From Quillaja saponaria (Eukaryota > Streptophyta > Magnoliopsida > Fabales > Quillajaceae), in contig CM055606.1 in NCBI GenBank assembly GCA_029379385.1, positions 20,237,142-20,301,141 of the forward strand: DNA of 64,000 nucleotides, written 5' to 3'. The notes beneath the pieces were generated by a model that saw only the letters and a program-made list of their open reading frames with translations, was not told where the DNA came from and did no database searches. The position numbers and the translations under genes were made by a program. Positions 48,299 to 61,619 of the stretch are shown here, in pieces (position 1 is the stretch's first letter; each line of letters opens with the position of its first letter).

Positions 48299-51200
48299 AT
48301 CTCCAACATTCCTGCTATAGCTCCATTTTTTTCATTTTCCCATTTCTTCCATGTGTAGCTGTTAGAAATTAAGTGATTCAGGACATATAACTATGTTCTT
48401 TCCCTATCCCACAATGTTTTGCTTCCCCACCTTCTTTCTTGTAGTGACTAGTGATTTATTAGGGGTTTGCATCCCAATCTGTGACTTGCAATAATGAGAT
48501 CATTACTAATGTAAAAATTTGATTCATTAGTCCAAGTTTCTTCTTCCTCTTCTTCTTCATTGTTTCTAGAGGTAGTCAGTCAGTCACAAATTTACCATTT
48601 TAGCTTTTTTATATGTCCTAATTTAAGTTCTTTAATGGCTTTAGTAACACATAATAGCAGAGAGGAAAAACAAAATTTATGCCCAAAACATGTTGAAACG
48701 GGTTCAGTTTATTTTGAGAACATCAATCTAAAGTACAGAATGTACATGTCAAGGACAATAACTTTGCTCCTTTATGTTTCCTTTTGATCAGAGCCTTTGT
48801 TGTACCCACTTAATTTTCTTTTTGGCATTACAGTCTGTAATCCTTTTCTTTTTTTGGTTACAATCTGTAATCCTGTTACAAGACAAAAAGAATAATGGAA
48901 TCTAAGAAATCAATGCTTCAATAAGCAGTTCTCAAGGGAAGAGTGCTCAGAGTTTCATGTAAATTTATCTTAAAAATGAAACACAGAAAGATTTTTGGAT
49001 CCTGCAAGTGAATTCCAAAAACATATGCATGTACAAATGAAGAATAATGCTTTTAATTGTACAAATATACCAAACTAATTGCTTTCATAGGATTTGGGAG
49101 GGTCAGTTTTTTTAAATTTAAATGATTTAGGTTATTGTCTTATGTTTTTTTGTTTTTTTTAACATTTCGAGTTCCATTAAGCTTGGGCTACACAACAGGG
49201 TAACATATCGGCTTTTCCCGGTAAATTTTGTTTGCATCATGATTTGAACTCAAGACCTACAAGCTTACAAATTGACTACTTAAGTGTTTCATTCCTAACA
49301 AAACAGATTGTCTTTTCTTGTGCAATGAAATGTCTTTCTGGGGACTCCACTTTCAAAACCAATGGCAAAGGTTGAATGGAATCATTATAAGACAAAGATA
49401 CCATAGTGTAACATTTCCTGTATCCAATTCTTCAATGTCTAACCTTGAATGATATGGTTCTCTGTCTAGCTTTATGTAAGGAGCTACTTTTAGTGACAGG
49501 AATATCACTCAATCAGGCTTGAAATTTATGATGCAGTACCATAACAAATTTTGAGTTCAAAGTGCTCTTAACTCTTGGTGTGCTTTTACTTTTTCCTCAT
49601 TATTCATGATTTTATACAAGTTATATGAGAATTTGAGAAGTAAGTTCAAATTCTTCTATTTTCTGAAAGATTCTCTAAGTCATGACTCATGAGTGAGAGA
49701 ATACCTAGTCTGTACTAGCCATGAGTTGAACACCATAAGCATTAGGTTCCTTCACTATTAATAAGTAATAACTGAAAAACAAAAACCAGAAGAATTCCAA
49801 CTGATAATTATTGTTACTTTTATCTAAAGAAGACTACCCATTTGGCTTCTTTTTTTTTCTTTTACTTGAACATGATTCGTTCCTAAACAAAAGCTAGATA
49901 CTTGTTGGTTACATTTCCATTAAGTGAAAAAAAAAAAATACAGATTGTTGTATTCCAGGCTAAAAAGTTACTTCATTTGGCTACTTTTTCCTTTCCTTTT
50001 GAGCAGCTACAAGGAAACAGGGTCACTTAATGGACATGGACAACATACTGGCTTTCTACGATCCTTATGAGTTTCTAGTGCATGATTCTTCCATGTGAAG
50101 TCTTAATTTCACCTTTATTTTCCACTGCTACCACTAAGTATTGGATACAATTTCTTGCCAAAACATAGGGGCACCTTGTTGAAAAAACTCTACTCTGAGT
50201 GTCAACCCATCACATCATTTTATGCATCCGAATTTATAATCAGATGTGCTGAGAGAACTCAACAAAATTGAAGTTTTAGGATCACCCTCCTATTTCAATT
50301 AAAAGAATTAACTAATGTTGAATATTGTTTAGTCATTACACCATTTAATCTATATGGACCTCCATGCATATATTCTAATCCCTACTTCCTATATAAACCA
50401 TAGACTAAAAATAACATATACATATAGAATTTGTTGATATTTTTTCTTGAATTTGTTGAATGTTAATGACATTAATAATTAACTATTATGTGAAAGACAA
50501 AGAGAATCAAACTAGTTTAAAGTTGAAGGCTAGCAAGTAGTAGGAGGATTCCTTTCCAAAATGTTGACTGATTGACTGGAGCATGCTACCAATCAAAACT
50601 AAGGGCCAGAGGTTCATGCTTCCAACTTGGGAGAACTAATTTGAAGGGAATTAGAATCAGTCAAAGGCCTCTGTAAAGTTGTATCTTAGTTATCCCTCTT
50701 CCACAATCTAGCATTAGAATTAATGGATCTATTGTTAGGGATAGTTAGAAAATATAGGTATAATTCACTAAAGCAATCTTGGGTATGTTTGTTTGGAATC
50801 CTTTGTTTTTAATTTCAAAAAGGAAAATCATATGTTTAGTAAATAAAAATAACAAAAATAATTTTCAACAGATACTCTAAGGATAATAATTAAAGTTATA
50901 TGTGATATAGATATATATATGTTTTTAAGTATTTGTTATAATGGTTGGTAATAGTTTTAGTGTTAATTAATTAATTAATTATTATGTATCAAATATTTCA
51001 ATTTTTTTTATCAATAAAATATCTCAAATTCCAATAAACATGACCAGTTTAATAATTAATTAAAGTTTTAGAACTTCATATGTTGTAGTAGGCTGAAAAT
51101 GAGCTCAACTGAACCCAGTCTGTTCTGTTGAGGCCTCGGCTCATTATGATTAAGTAAGCTTTTCAAATCTAGGCTTTGATGAGAAATAGAAAGCCCATGA

Positions 51201-52114
51201 ATGAGTCAAGCTTTGGAAATAAAGCATTAAAACTTGGTTTGCAACTTAAGAGTCCAGCCCATGGCTCACCCCAAATAATTGCACTTTCTTGTGAAAAAAA
51301 ATAAAAAAAATAAAAAGACTAAAGTACCCTGCTATAGTAAAAATAGATCCCAAGACTCACATTTTAAAATTTTTAACATTCAAATAATGAAATGGAGATT
51401 ATTACTAATGATGGGCATTTGGGAATTTTAATTTTTAAAAAAATTAAAAAAAGAAGAAGACTAAAGCAAGTATAAAAACCAACAAAAAATAAAAAAAAAT
51501 AAAAGGATGAGGGTGGGTACATAGTGTATTGTTTGTCCCAACTTTAAGAGACAATATACACATTGTGAATTATTTATGACAGTTATAATTGCAATATAAG
51601 GTGGTAGGGTCGTTGTGTTTGAACAGTGAAGCAATTTAGGCCGTAGTAGTCCGTATTGATGAGATCTAATTCTCTCGTTTTAGTTGTTATGTCCTGTTTG
51701 GGGGCCCATCTCACAAGTCACAACTCACAACTCTTTCCAGTTTATAGTTTATACCTACTCAAATAATTATTAACAACACTAAATAGATTTCTAAATTTTA
51801 ATCCTCTATAATTATACATTACGTAGGAATCTCAGCACAATTTTTGCAATTAGAGAAATTTTAATTCATGGGTTAATAAATTAGAAGAAGAATAAATAAG
51901 TGTTAAGAAGAAGGGAATATACCTGGCTCAGTACTTTAATATTTCTCAAAATTAAAAAAAAGCTAAGACCGACCACCAATTAAATGCTCAAACATGCAAC
52001 CTGTCTGCATGTGATAACACTCATCAATCATTTTTGGTTATTTCTATTTCAATAAAATATTCAAATATCAATATTAAAAATAAGACTTCACTACTTTTTT
52101 TTAGTCTTTCAAAA
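48299..52114. other. Long intergenic spacer, no gene
   Basis: Begins with the 3' UTR of the small gene. The rest is AT-rich with many A/T runs and no frame with domain-like composition. No transposon ends recognised before the Helitron at 52115. Confidence 0.5.
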
Positions 52115-52872
52115 TCTATACTATACTAAAAGGGAGAACACCCTTGGTATTCTCCTCTTATTTTTAATCAAAATATTATAATTTGCCCATTATATATAAA
52201 ACTGATTTCTTGATATTTGAGAGACTTTTAAGTCATTAAAAATCAAATAAAACTACTCAATTACAAGCAGTTATATTTCATTCAAACTCAAATACACTTC
52301 TTTCTCTCTTCCTGTAACTCTTTGCTCTTCTCTATCCATCTCCTGTTTTCCATTATGTTTCATCAAATCAACACAAGATTCAGGTTACTATGTATTTCAA
52401 TGATTTGATGAAGATGTTCACAAACATCAACACAAGATGCAAGTCGTTATATATTTTAATGGTCTGATGAATATGGTCATGAACCCAGAGGAATTGTTTC
52501 CATGGGGAATCAGTTGGAACGGTGATAAATTTCTAAATTCCTTCCATAAAGGTAATTTCTTATCCCGCTTTGACTTATTTGTAGATTGTTTCTCAATTAT
52601 GTTTGGCCTTCTCAAATTGTTAACAAGAAGAAAAACTAGAATTTATGATGATTAGAATTTATCATGATATATGGGTTGAGGTTGGGATCTCAGGTTCTAC
52701 ACCCATAACAGGAATATACTAATTATAGTTGAAAAATAAATAAAAACATAAGTCGAATGGATAATTTTTAAAAATTCAATTGACAACAACATTTAATAGA
52801 TGGTGAAAGAAAACTCATAATATAAAAAAACAAGCATCTGAACACTCGCGAGAACGTGTGCGAGGATGCTAG
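52115..52872 (+). mobile_element. Short non-autonomous Helitron
   Basis: The 758-base element has a 5' end TCTATACTATACTAAAAGGG, typical of plant Helitrons, and a 3' end CTAG (52869-52872). A 3' hairpin with a five-base stem, CTCGC (52845-52849) pairing with GCGAG (52860-52864), sits four bases before CTAG. The insertion is between host A (52114) and T (52873), the known Helitron target. There are no terminal inverted repeats, no target duplication and no Rep/helicase frame, so it would rely on an autonomous partner. Confidence 0.88.
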
Positions 52873-55414
52873 TTATTTAAAAATAAGAATTTTTTATAGT
52901 CAATTTTATTATTTATGTTATTAATTTTATATAATTAAACAATAAATGACCCAAAAAAAGTTTTTCAAATCATAAAAAAAATATAGAGAAATTATGAATA
53001 TTGAATGATGAATGATGAAATTGAATGAAATTTTTTATGAATAACTGAATTGAAAACCGAAACACTTATGAAGAATCAATATAATAATTAAGCCTAATAA
53101 TAATAATAACAGAATTATTAATAAGTCTCACCTTAATGGACATAAGTTGATAGCATAAGATTTGGAAACTAAGGGAGTTGTGAGAAGATTTATTCTTCCA
53201 TCTTCAAGTCCATCCATAAGTTGTCCGCCCTCTATTTTAACAAAAAAAATATGTAATTAAGATTTTTTTTTTGTTTTTTGTTTTTGATATGTATGTAACA
53301 AGATTTAAAATAATAGGAAGAATGACAATATTATTTAGTCATGTAGCATGTGAAATGGGAATAAATTAACAAGGTTGAATGATGAGTAAAGTTGCAAAAA
53401 ACTAAATAGTGCAAGCAAAGGATCAAAAGGGGATGCACTGTTACATTGTGCCTCTCCATGATGTTTGCATTATAAACAATGTGCCCTCAAACATATATGG
53501 AATACATATATATAACTTAAATTATATAGAGATAATAAACTTTGCTTTAAGAGAAAGACTATAATTAATTGCACAAATATAAATTAGATTTGATAATTAT
53601 AGTATTTAAGAAAGATTCCCAAAGAAGGGTATTCTTTTGACTTTCAATTTCAGTTCCTTTTGATGTTACCATAGTGCTACTATTTTATTTTATGTAAGTT
53701 ACACAATATCTATTTTATTAATTTTAACAATAAACACACACACTTTGGAGGGAAGCTATTGTTCAAATGCTGCATTGGGAAGCTAAAAATATATATAAAA
53801 AAAAAAATTAAGTACAAATAATGTCAAATATGATATTGTCTAAATTAATACATACCTTCGATGCAAGTGAATGTCTTTGTCAACCCATGATTAGAATCAA
53901 AGCAAGGGATCTGTACAAGTTTTTTATTTTTTTGTTAAGCAGGAAAAAGAAAAAACAGAAATGGAAAGGCAAAAAAAAAAGAATGTAAGAAAGTAACACT
54001 GAGATAACTAAAATTAAATTTTACAGAAAATACCCACAATTTCACAGAAATGTGGTTCAGTGTTCCATGTTCCATTTCCCACTAAAACATGTGGGCATCA
54101 CATGTCATGAATGGTCAAAGAAAGGGTTGCCAAATGGTTTACTTGTTCCTAAAAACACCCAGAATTTGCAGAGCATGGAGGGTCTTCAGAATATCATTTA
54201 TGAGCCCAAGGAGATTATATCATACAACTTCACCATTATCTACTTAGAATTCAGAAATATCCTAACTCATTAGAAACAACTGAAAATTTGTCATCTTAGC
54301 TAAAAAATAAAAATAAAAACTGAAAATTTGTCATAATTCAAAACAAGAAAGTTTAAAAAGAATAAAGCTCATAGGTCTTAGGTCAGTTCTTCAGTAAGAT
54401 ATTTTAGTCGTAAATTTAAGTGAAAATGAAAGCACACTTGACTAGCAAAAGGGTTAATGTCCTCCATCTGGCTTTCCTTTAATCCACATGGCCATAGTGT
54501 TTAGAATATACAAATATAAAATATTAATTTTTACTAATAACTTGAGCTAATAGATAACATGAGAATTTGTATGAGTTTGAACCATATTTTTATAATTAAT
54601 TGTACATAAAAAGGAGTGTTAGATTATATGAGTAATTAAATTTCTTCACTAAAAGAGGATTAATATAGTGATAAAATATGTGCCCTCTTTATTGACTTTA
54701 TTAGTTTTGATTGAATTTCATGAGAGAAACTATTAAAATCTTTATATATTCTCCAATTTTAACATAAATGACCTGTTTTTTAGCGACCTTGAAAAAATGA
54801 TTAGTAATAGTACATGTAAACTTGTCTAGATACACCTCACTACTAAAAATAAATAAAATGAAATACCTTCTCACTAAAATGAGTTGATAATTTATTACAT
54901 AACTATCTTGAAAAATAAAAAGAAAGCATTGAGAAAATTATATGATTTTACCTTTCCCTAAATGGAAGTTTTGATGTTATATGCTAAATTGGGACGTTCA
55001 AGGAAAAGGCAATAGGTTAACATATATGGCCGAGAACTAACGCAAAGGAGGTATGTGAGGGAGGGTCCTCCTTATATAACTAACAATTATATACACATTT
55101 ACATAGTGAAAAGAATTCACGTGTAAGGTGGGGCGTGGTGCATGTGCTTAGGTGCAGTGGGAGACCTTTTGTTTTGTAGATTGGGATAATAAGAGAAACA
55201 AAGGAAAAGAAAAGAAAATCCCAACAAAAGTAGTGATGTTCCTTTCATCTATTAGCCCCATCTTACGGATCTTGCTTCTCTTTCCTTCTCTCTCCCACAT
55301 TTTGTAATTATTTAAGTCTCCTAGATAGACATCCTCTGCTTGTGCTATATAAGGCCTAAACTACAGAGTCAATTGCCAAAGGCCTACATAGACATCCTCC
55401 CTCAGAAAACAAAA
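52873..55414. other. AT-rich spacer and promoter of small two-exon gene 1
   Basis: No gene is seen from 52873 to about 55200. From about 55240 the sequence matches the promoter of the second copy at 59660-59830 (TCTTGCTTCTCTTTCCT, TTTGTAATTATTTAAGTCTCCTA). A TATA box TATATAAG is at 55346-55353, 69 bases before the ATG. Confidence 0.55.
55346..55353 (+). promoter_or_regulatory. TATA box of small gene, copy 1
   Basis: GCTATATAAGGCC, 69 bases upstream of the ATG. The equivalent TATATAAT is at 59768-59775 in copy 2, at nearly the same distance. Confidence 0.7.
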
Positions 55415-55751
55415 ATGGCTTCATGGAAGAAGACAATCACAACCCCATTCAGAAAAGCTTGCAAAGTCTTTAATCAGCAATCACCAAGAGATGAAAAGAA
55501 GCCCCAAACAGGTAATAAACTCTTCGAAGTAACAGTATGTTATATGCTGCTATCAAAATTTTATGGGTGTATAAGATATGTATCAAATTGTGTATGTTGT
55601 TATTGATTTGGATATGAATATTACAGGGCATGAGAACCGTGCTATGGATCTACATGGTGAAGTTATGGCTTGTGCCTACGAAGATGTTCAGGTTATGTGG
55701 TCTATTCTTGATAAGTCAAAGTCCACAGCCTGCGGAATCAATTCTTCATAA
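55415..55751 (+). CDS. Small two-exon plant protein of unknown function, copy 1
   Basis: Exons 55415-55511 and 55627-55751 join as ACA G|GG CAT and give 73 residues: MASWKKTITTPFRKACKVFN, then QQSPRDEKKPQTGHENRAMD, then LHGEVMACAYEDVQVMWSIL, then DKSKSTACGINSS. The N-terminus is basic and amphipathic, which may indicate membrane association or organelle targeting. The C-terminal half (RAMDLHGEVMACAYEDVQVMWSIL) is the conserved part shared with copy 2. No named domain is recognised. The gene has its own TATA box and an intact frame. It forms a tandem pair with the copy at 59831. Confidence 0.8.
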
Positions 55752-57665
55752 CATAAACTCCCCTAATTTCCAATCCCAACTGAAAGAGAAAAGGAAAAGA
55801 AAATACAGAAAAAAGAAGAAGAAAAGCTCCTACTGCAGCAGCCAGAAAGTAACATATTTATGAGTATGCTAATGAATCAATCATCTTTTGCATCATATTA
55901 GGTTAGATAGCTGCCTTGGCTATTTTGATTTGATATGTATGTAACTTTTTCTGTAGATAATTATATGTTTGGATGATGATAATGTTGGTGAAGTGGTGGT
56001 GAATAGCCAAAAAGAGTTTGGGATTGGAAACCATGAAAAGACTAAGATTTTTAGGAGTCTTGTGAGTTAAGATTAATTATTGCCCCCTTCTCCTTTGATT
56101 GCGGTGGCAGTTTGAGTCTGTAATTTTTTTCAAAATGAAGATATTTTTATAGGGAATCCACATGATGAACGAAGACCATGGTGAGATTTTTAATGTAAAA
56201 TAGATTATTTTTCTTTTTGCTTTTCTACTATCAGTAACCCTCTTCCCCCTCCCCCTAATTAACTTAAAGGAATGAATTTTGCCTTTTGGTGGCCTTCACT
56301 TTATCACTTGTGTATGGTCGTACAAGAGGAAAGATTAGATTCTATGGTCCCATTCTTGTATACATTAGGTAGCTGATGTTGATATCATACGAAAATAAGA
56401 TCCTCAATCTTTAAGATTAGATGGCTAATCTTCCGTTAAAGTGATGACCCTAAATTGGGCATGACAGCATCTTTTGGTCAAATATGGTACACAGAAGCTG
56501 ACCTTTGATGACATTAATTTGTTATGAAAAGTATAATCAGTTTAATTCAATCATATCCTAACTATGTACCTACAAATTTATAATTGTGCATGTGCTGCGA
56601 ACTATTGAAGGAAACAATTCAAGCAGATCTAACCAAGGAGAAAATCAAGAAGCAAAATTCATGACAGGCATGAATCAGATCAGTACTAGACAATCAGTGG
56701 AATCAAGTTCTGTTATATGTAAAATGCAGCTTTTGTGAACAATTATAATTGTTTCCAAATTCATGAATTCCCCTTTATATGTAGCCAACTGATTGTAACT
56801 GTAACTCATGAAGTGATTTTATATTGATTTCATCATACTCAATAAGTTATAATTACTTTCAAATCCATAATTTTCCTTCATAACACTTCTTTGTAATTGA
56901 TCTGGAACCTCTCTAACCTCTCAAAAGCCACCTTTTCATTGTCAAGGATTAACAGAATTACCTACAAAGTTATTCTATTTCCCTATGCAATTTGCGCCAT
57001 GGATCATCAGTAACTACATTCTTTTCTAATCAAGATAAATCTACTTTTACATTGGATGTGAATAAATCATGTCTTCTCTTTTCCAATGTGTATCTCATCA
57101 CTTGGCAAAGAGAAGAAAAACTTTATTGACCTCCAAAGTTACCTTCATCAGCTTTGGATTCTTGAGAATGCCCAAAAAAACTCCCAATAACTGTTGAGTT
57201 TCACTTGTGGCCTACTGATTAACCTTAGGAATTTGAGGAGGTATATTAGTACTGTACTGCAGCAAGTAAAAAGATGTCATGACTATGAGTAACTGGTGGG
57301 AAATTTTTTTGAGGATTCTTTTGTAAATGAAAGGTGAGAGTGATGGTGGGGATACTACCAAACCAGTGAATTATGATTTTCTTACTTTTTTTCTTTATTT
57401 TTATTATTGGCTAATTTGAAGGCCCAAAAGACACGGGTATTATCTGACCTAGGAGGTATGATACTTCTGCAGAAAAAAGAGAAGTATACCAGTTGATTAA
57501 ATAACTAGATGAAGCCTACCAAGCCACCAAAACCTAAAAGAAAAGGATACAAAAATGCTTGTGTATAGTAATGTAAAGTTCCCATGCAAAAAATTTATCG
57601 AATGAGTTGATCAAATTCACAGCCTAACATGAGATGAAAGCAAGATTTAGGATGAACAAACAAAC
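55752..57665. other. Spacer between small gene copy 1 and BSH fragment
   Basis: 3' UTR of the small gene, then AT-rich spacer. A few blocks resemble the spacer of the second unit (for example TATGTAGCCAACTGATTGTAA at 56779 against ACATAAAGCCAACTCACCATAATTGTAA at 61382), as expected for a tandem duplication. No gene seen. Confidence 0.5.
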
Positions 57666-59082
57666 CTGACTGGAGTATAATCAGCTTTATGATGACCTTT
57701 CTTCCTCAATTTGCATTTCTTAATTAAACCAATTTGTCAACTGCAATAAAAAAAATATGAAAATAAATTAAGGACATTTTAATGAACCAACATAACCAAT
57801 TTATGTGATAGATCAAACAAGAAGATAACAGTGACCTGATATAGCTCCTCTCTGATTGCAAAGGCCATTTCTGGCTGCATTAGCATATTTTCTAAAGCTC
57901 CAAATTTGCCATGCCTAAGAGAAAGATCACGAAGATGGACTCAGAGAAACTTAACAGATAATGATGTTTAGTTTTACACATGATTTGATAAATTTTAAAG
58001 TCAACCTAGGTAAATTAGAAATGAAAAGACACAAAATATATATATTTTTTTATTTGGTTACCAAAACTGCACGGGCGCCAAAATTACTTCTGATAATTAT
58101 CTGATGACTAGCAACATGACATGCCCAATGACAACCTTACTTATCGTAAAATAAGTAAACAGACATCTGAGAGTTTGCTTCTAGCTAGTTGAACAAGACA
58201 TGGATTGTTTAGGCATAATTGCATAAACATATTGTATTTGACGAGTTACATATCCAGAGCCTTTGCCCAAATAGATGAAATTTTACACATGCTGCAGTTT
58301 CACTTTGTACCTCAAATGTGGCTCACTTCTTTTTGAAATTGAAGCAATTACAAACCAAAATACCTCAACAAGCATTAGCGCTGTTAAAAGAAGGTGATCT
58401 TCAAGGGGTCTTCAACATTTCATGACCCACCTCACAGTTTAACACAGTTCTCTGATGGTTCAATATTGACTCATAGGGATGGAGCAGCTAGAGTCTCTAT
58501 GCCAAGGCAAACATCATAATTGAAGAATGATTGGCTGGTGCTACAAAATCTTTATATTATATGTAATTGCAATTTTTTGATGTAGTTTGCTCCCTTCAAA
58601 AAGAATAAATATAAACAGGAAGTTCTTGCAATAGTTCACCTCAAATTCAATGGGCAGCAGCAAGATATATGACTTAAAAAAGTTAAAACAAATCTTCAGG
58701 GTTGTAATCAAATTAGGGCTAACCCATACCAACAAACCCAATCTTTTTGTTTTATTATTTTTCACATTACAAAGAATCAATTCAATTGACCTTTTACTAA
58801 CAACAATAACCTAAAAAATTAAACAAATAAGTAATTGAACGAAGAGGAAATTGCGGGAATTACCAAAAGGGTTCCAAGTGAAAGCAACTTTGAATCTCCG
58901 GCAATCGATTTTAATATCCAGTTGAATTGGTACTAAATTATTCACAATTGAGCTGTCAGTGAATTTTAGGCACTAATTTTGATAACCCAGAAAGAAAGAG
59001 ATACTCCATAGAAGAAGAAACAGAAGGGTTTGGGCTTACATCCTGAAGAATTTCTGAGGGAAGCTGATGTCGGAGTCTTCAT
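57666..59082 (-). pseudogene. BSH/SNF5 copy 1, internally deleted
   Basis: Minus-strand exons match the start and part of the end of BUSHY. Exon 1 (59082-59040) begins MKTPTSASLRNSS. Exon 2 (58972-58864) reads LKFTDSSIVNNLVPIQLDIK, then IDCRRFKVAFTWNPF, with the correct phase. Intron 2 sequence follows at about 58450-57960 and resembles 64000-63780 of copy 2. Exons 3-6 (DPDSEVV to DPEVG) are absent. An exon-7 equivalent (57874-57836, PEMAFAIREELYQ) and a degenerate exon 8 (57740-57666, with stops, ending ADYTPV) remain. Exons 9 and 10 are not found. Loss of most of both SNF5 repeats means it cannot make BSH. Exons 1-2 show what the unseen start of copy 2 should look like. Confidence 0.85.
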
Positions 59083-59830
59083 CCTCTGCATCTCCGATCA
59101 AATACTTTTTTTTCAGAGAAAATGTCTTCTGCTCTTCGCCCATTCAATATTTCCTAGTTTTTGAATTTTGTTCACAAAATTGAAATTGAAGCAAAAACAG
59201 CAACAGCACCACTTTCCCTCCATTTTCTTCTTCTTCATTTTTTATTTTTTATTTTTTAAAATTTTCCCTCCGCCTTTTTCCTCTTTCTATTGCGAAATTT
59301 AAGCACAATTAACAAATAAAAACCCATAAATTATGTCACGCGTCATCTCAATTAACATATTTTAAATTAAAAATCATTCATCAAAAAAAAAAAATTAAGA
59401 ATTTTAGTTTTTGCATTATTTTTAATAAAACATAAACTAAGGATATTTTTTTGGGTGGATTTTTCTCATTTATTTTTGAAAGTAAATGAGTCAATGATTT
59501 GTCCATCAACTGAGTCATCATGAGTAAGTAAGTGACAATATATATGATGTACATATAAAATTACTTTTACACCTCTCCCACATAAACGTGTTAAATTAAT
59601 TTACTCAAAATAAAACTAATTACAATCATGGTTAAATTCAGGATATAGTTTGTGACACAAGGATGATGTTTCTCTTCATATCATGGATCTTACCTCTCTC
59701 TTTCCTACTTTCTATAATTATTTCAAGTCTCCTACACATACATACACACTCTCTGCTTTGCTTCAACTATATAATGCCTTGAGTATTTCTCTCAATTTAT
59801 AAGTTGCATACACAATCATACACATACAAA
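59083..59830. other. Divergent spacer between BSH copy 1 and small gene copy 2
   Basis: Contains the promoter side of BSH copy 1 and, from about 59660, the promoter of the small gene copy 2 with CTCTCTC tracts, AATTATTTCAAGTCTCCTA and TATATAAT at 59768-59775. Confidence 0.5.
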
Positions 59831-60331
59831 ATGGTTTCTTGGAAGAAAATGGTCAAGTCTCCCATAAGAAACATTCGCAATGTATTTTATAAGCCGCAGC
59901 CTCCGCCGCCAAAGAATGATCACACCTGGTAACATAGACAAATTATATTAGTCATCTTTCTTTTCTTTTTTTCTTTTTTTTTGTTGAAGCTATGTGCATG
60001 AGCAATGGAAGTGATGTGTGTCTGGTCTTTAAAAATTCATCTTCTTCATGCACATAACAACATCTTATTAGTTATGGTTAACGTATGATTATGTGTCGAA
60101 CTATATGTATGTATATATGTATGTAGTGATTTCAATATGATTATTGCAGGACATGGGAACATTGTTATGGATCTACAGGATTATGTCATGGCTCTTGACT
60201 ATAAAGATGCCGTTATTATGTTGTCTATTCTTGATGCTAAGATGAATGGAGAACTAGTGTCAGTGAATGAAGAACAAAAGGATCGGAAACAAGAAAAAAG
60301 AGTCAAACTTATTAGGTGTGTTTCAGTTTAA
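59831..60331 (+). CDS. Small two-exon plant protein of unknown function, copy 2
   Basis: Exon 1 59831-59928 reads MVSWKKMVKSPIRNIRNVFY, then KPQPPPPKNDHT. Exon 2 starts at 60150 after ATTATTGCAG and reads GHGNIVMDLQDYVMALDYKD, then AVIMLSILDAKMNGELVSVN, ending in a lysine/arginine-rich tail (KDRKQEKRVKLIRCVSV). It is about 96 residues if corrected. As written the exons do not join in frame: exon 1 is one base too long. The extra base can be read as AC[C/T] at 59926-59927, after which the G|GTAAC donor gives the same phase as copy 1. The second half is shared with copy 1; the basic tail is new. Promoter, intron position and protein show it is a tandem duplicate. Confidence 0.72.
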
Positions 60332-61619
60332 TCAGAATTGCACCTTCTCTTTAGTTGCTGGTTGCAAACATGTTCTTTTTTTTGGTCTTATCAAGTATCT
60401 CCAAACCATTTATAAATTTGTGCCAGTTATATTGGTTGTCTCTCTAATTATTTATGAATAATTTAAATATACATACATATCTCATACAAGTATCATATCA
60501 TATTCTTATTCTTACAACTAAATACTATAAATCACCTCTTATCTCATTAGTCTACTAATTTATCTCATATTATTAAAATTCATTTTTATAATGTATAATT
60601 ATTTTATATATTTTTTCATTAAAATTTATTATTACTCTAAATCACCTTTTACCTTTATTTTGTTTTTATCTTTTTACTATAATATTTTATCTACTATTGT
60701 AAATGATTCTCATCATCTTTATTTTCTACTCTTACATATATCTTTAATGGTTTCCAATACAAATAAATTCATAAAAATCACCATTAAAAAAAGAAAGAAA
60801 GAAATAAGTAAACATAAAGAACAAATTAATCTTTTGATATTAAAAGTTTGAGAGAAAAAAATAAGAATAATAATAACAATCTTCTTCTTCTCTATTTTTT
60901 TTTTCTTCAACCAAGTAAACATACAAAAGCTACATAAAAAATTAGGATAAAAATTACCAAAATTGTAATCATTTTGTTAGTTTCTATTGATTTGAAAGAA
61001 AAAAAGATTAAAGAAGTCATAGAAGAGAAGAAATATAGGAGAAATAATAAGAGATGTAACTGAGAATGAGGGGGAAATGAAATAAAAATATAAAATAATT
61101 ATTTTAAGTAATAAGGATTTTTATGAGATGAGAGGAATTAGATGACTTAAGATGATTTAAAGTTTTTGGTTACAAGAATAAGAATATAATATGACACTTG
61201 TGTAAAAAAAATTGTATGAGATATAGATGTACATATAATATTACTCTTTATTTATTGTATATATTAAGTATCTAATATGAATAAGTAAAACCTTCATTCT
61301 TTCCCATTTTACATGATTTATGGAATAGTTTCATAAACCATTTAGTCAATTACATTTCTTTCCAAATTTGAGTTTCCTTTTACATAAAGCCAACTCACCA
61401 TAATTGTAAAAAACAATTAAGTAACACAAGATGCAGCAATTTTAAGTGTCATTTTGTGAAACTTGGAGAGACTGCAAATAATTAACAGAATACATCACAT
61501 TCTTCTGCACATGACCCAAAAGTTACACATCTGAATGGTTGCTATTAACTCTGATCTACCAGATAGCGTGAGAAACAATAACGGATCTCTTTGAAATTTA
61601 AAGATAGAACTGTGTAGTA
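60332..61619. other. AT-rich spacer between small gene copy 2 and BSH copy 2
   Basis: Very AT-rich, with long T and A tracts between 60590 and 61220. No gene or transposon recognised. The 3' UTR of BSH copy 2 must lie next to 61619. Confidence 0.5.

Noticed and set aside
58541..58780. 79-codon minus-strand frame
   Set aside because: AT-rich, lysine/asparagine/phenylalanine-rich frame inside intron 2 of BSH copy 1, with no similarity to the family.
59036..59143. ATG-initiated 36-codon minus-strand frame (MGEEQKTFSLKK...) overlapping BSH copy 1 exon 1
   Set aside because: The overlapping frame starting MKTPT matches the expected BSH start, its donor GTAAGC fits, and the phase agrees with exon 2 after one correction. 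The other frame ends at once after the donor.
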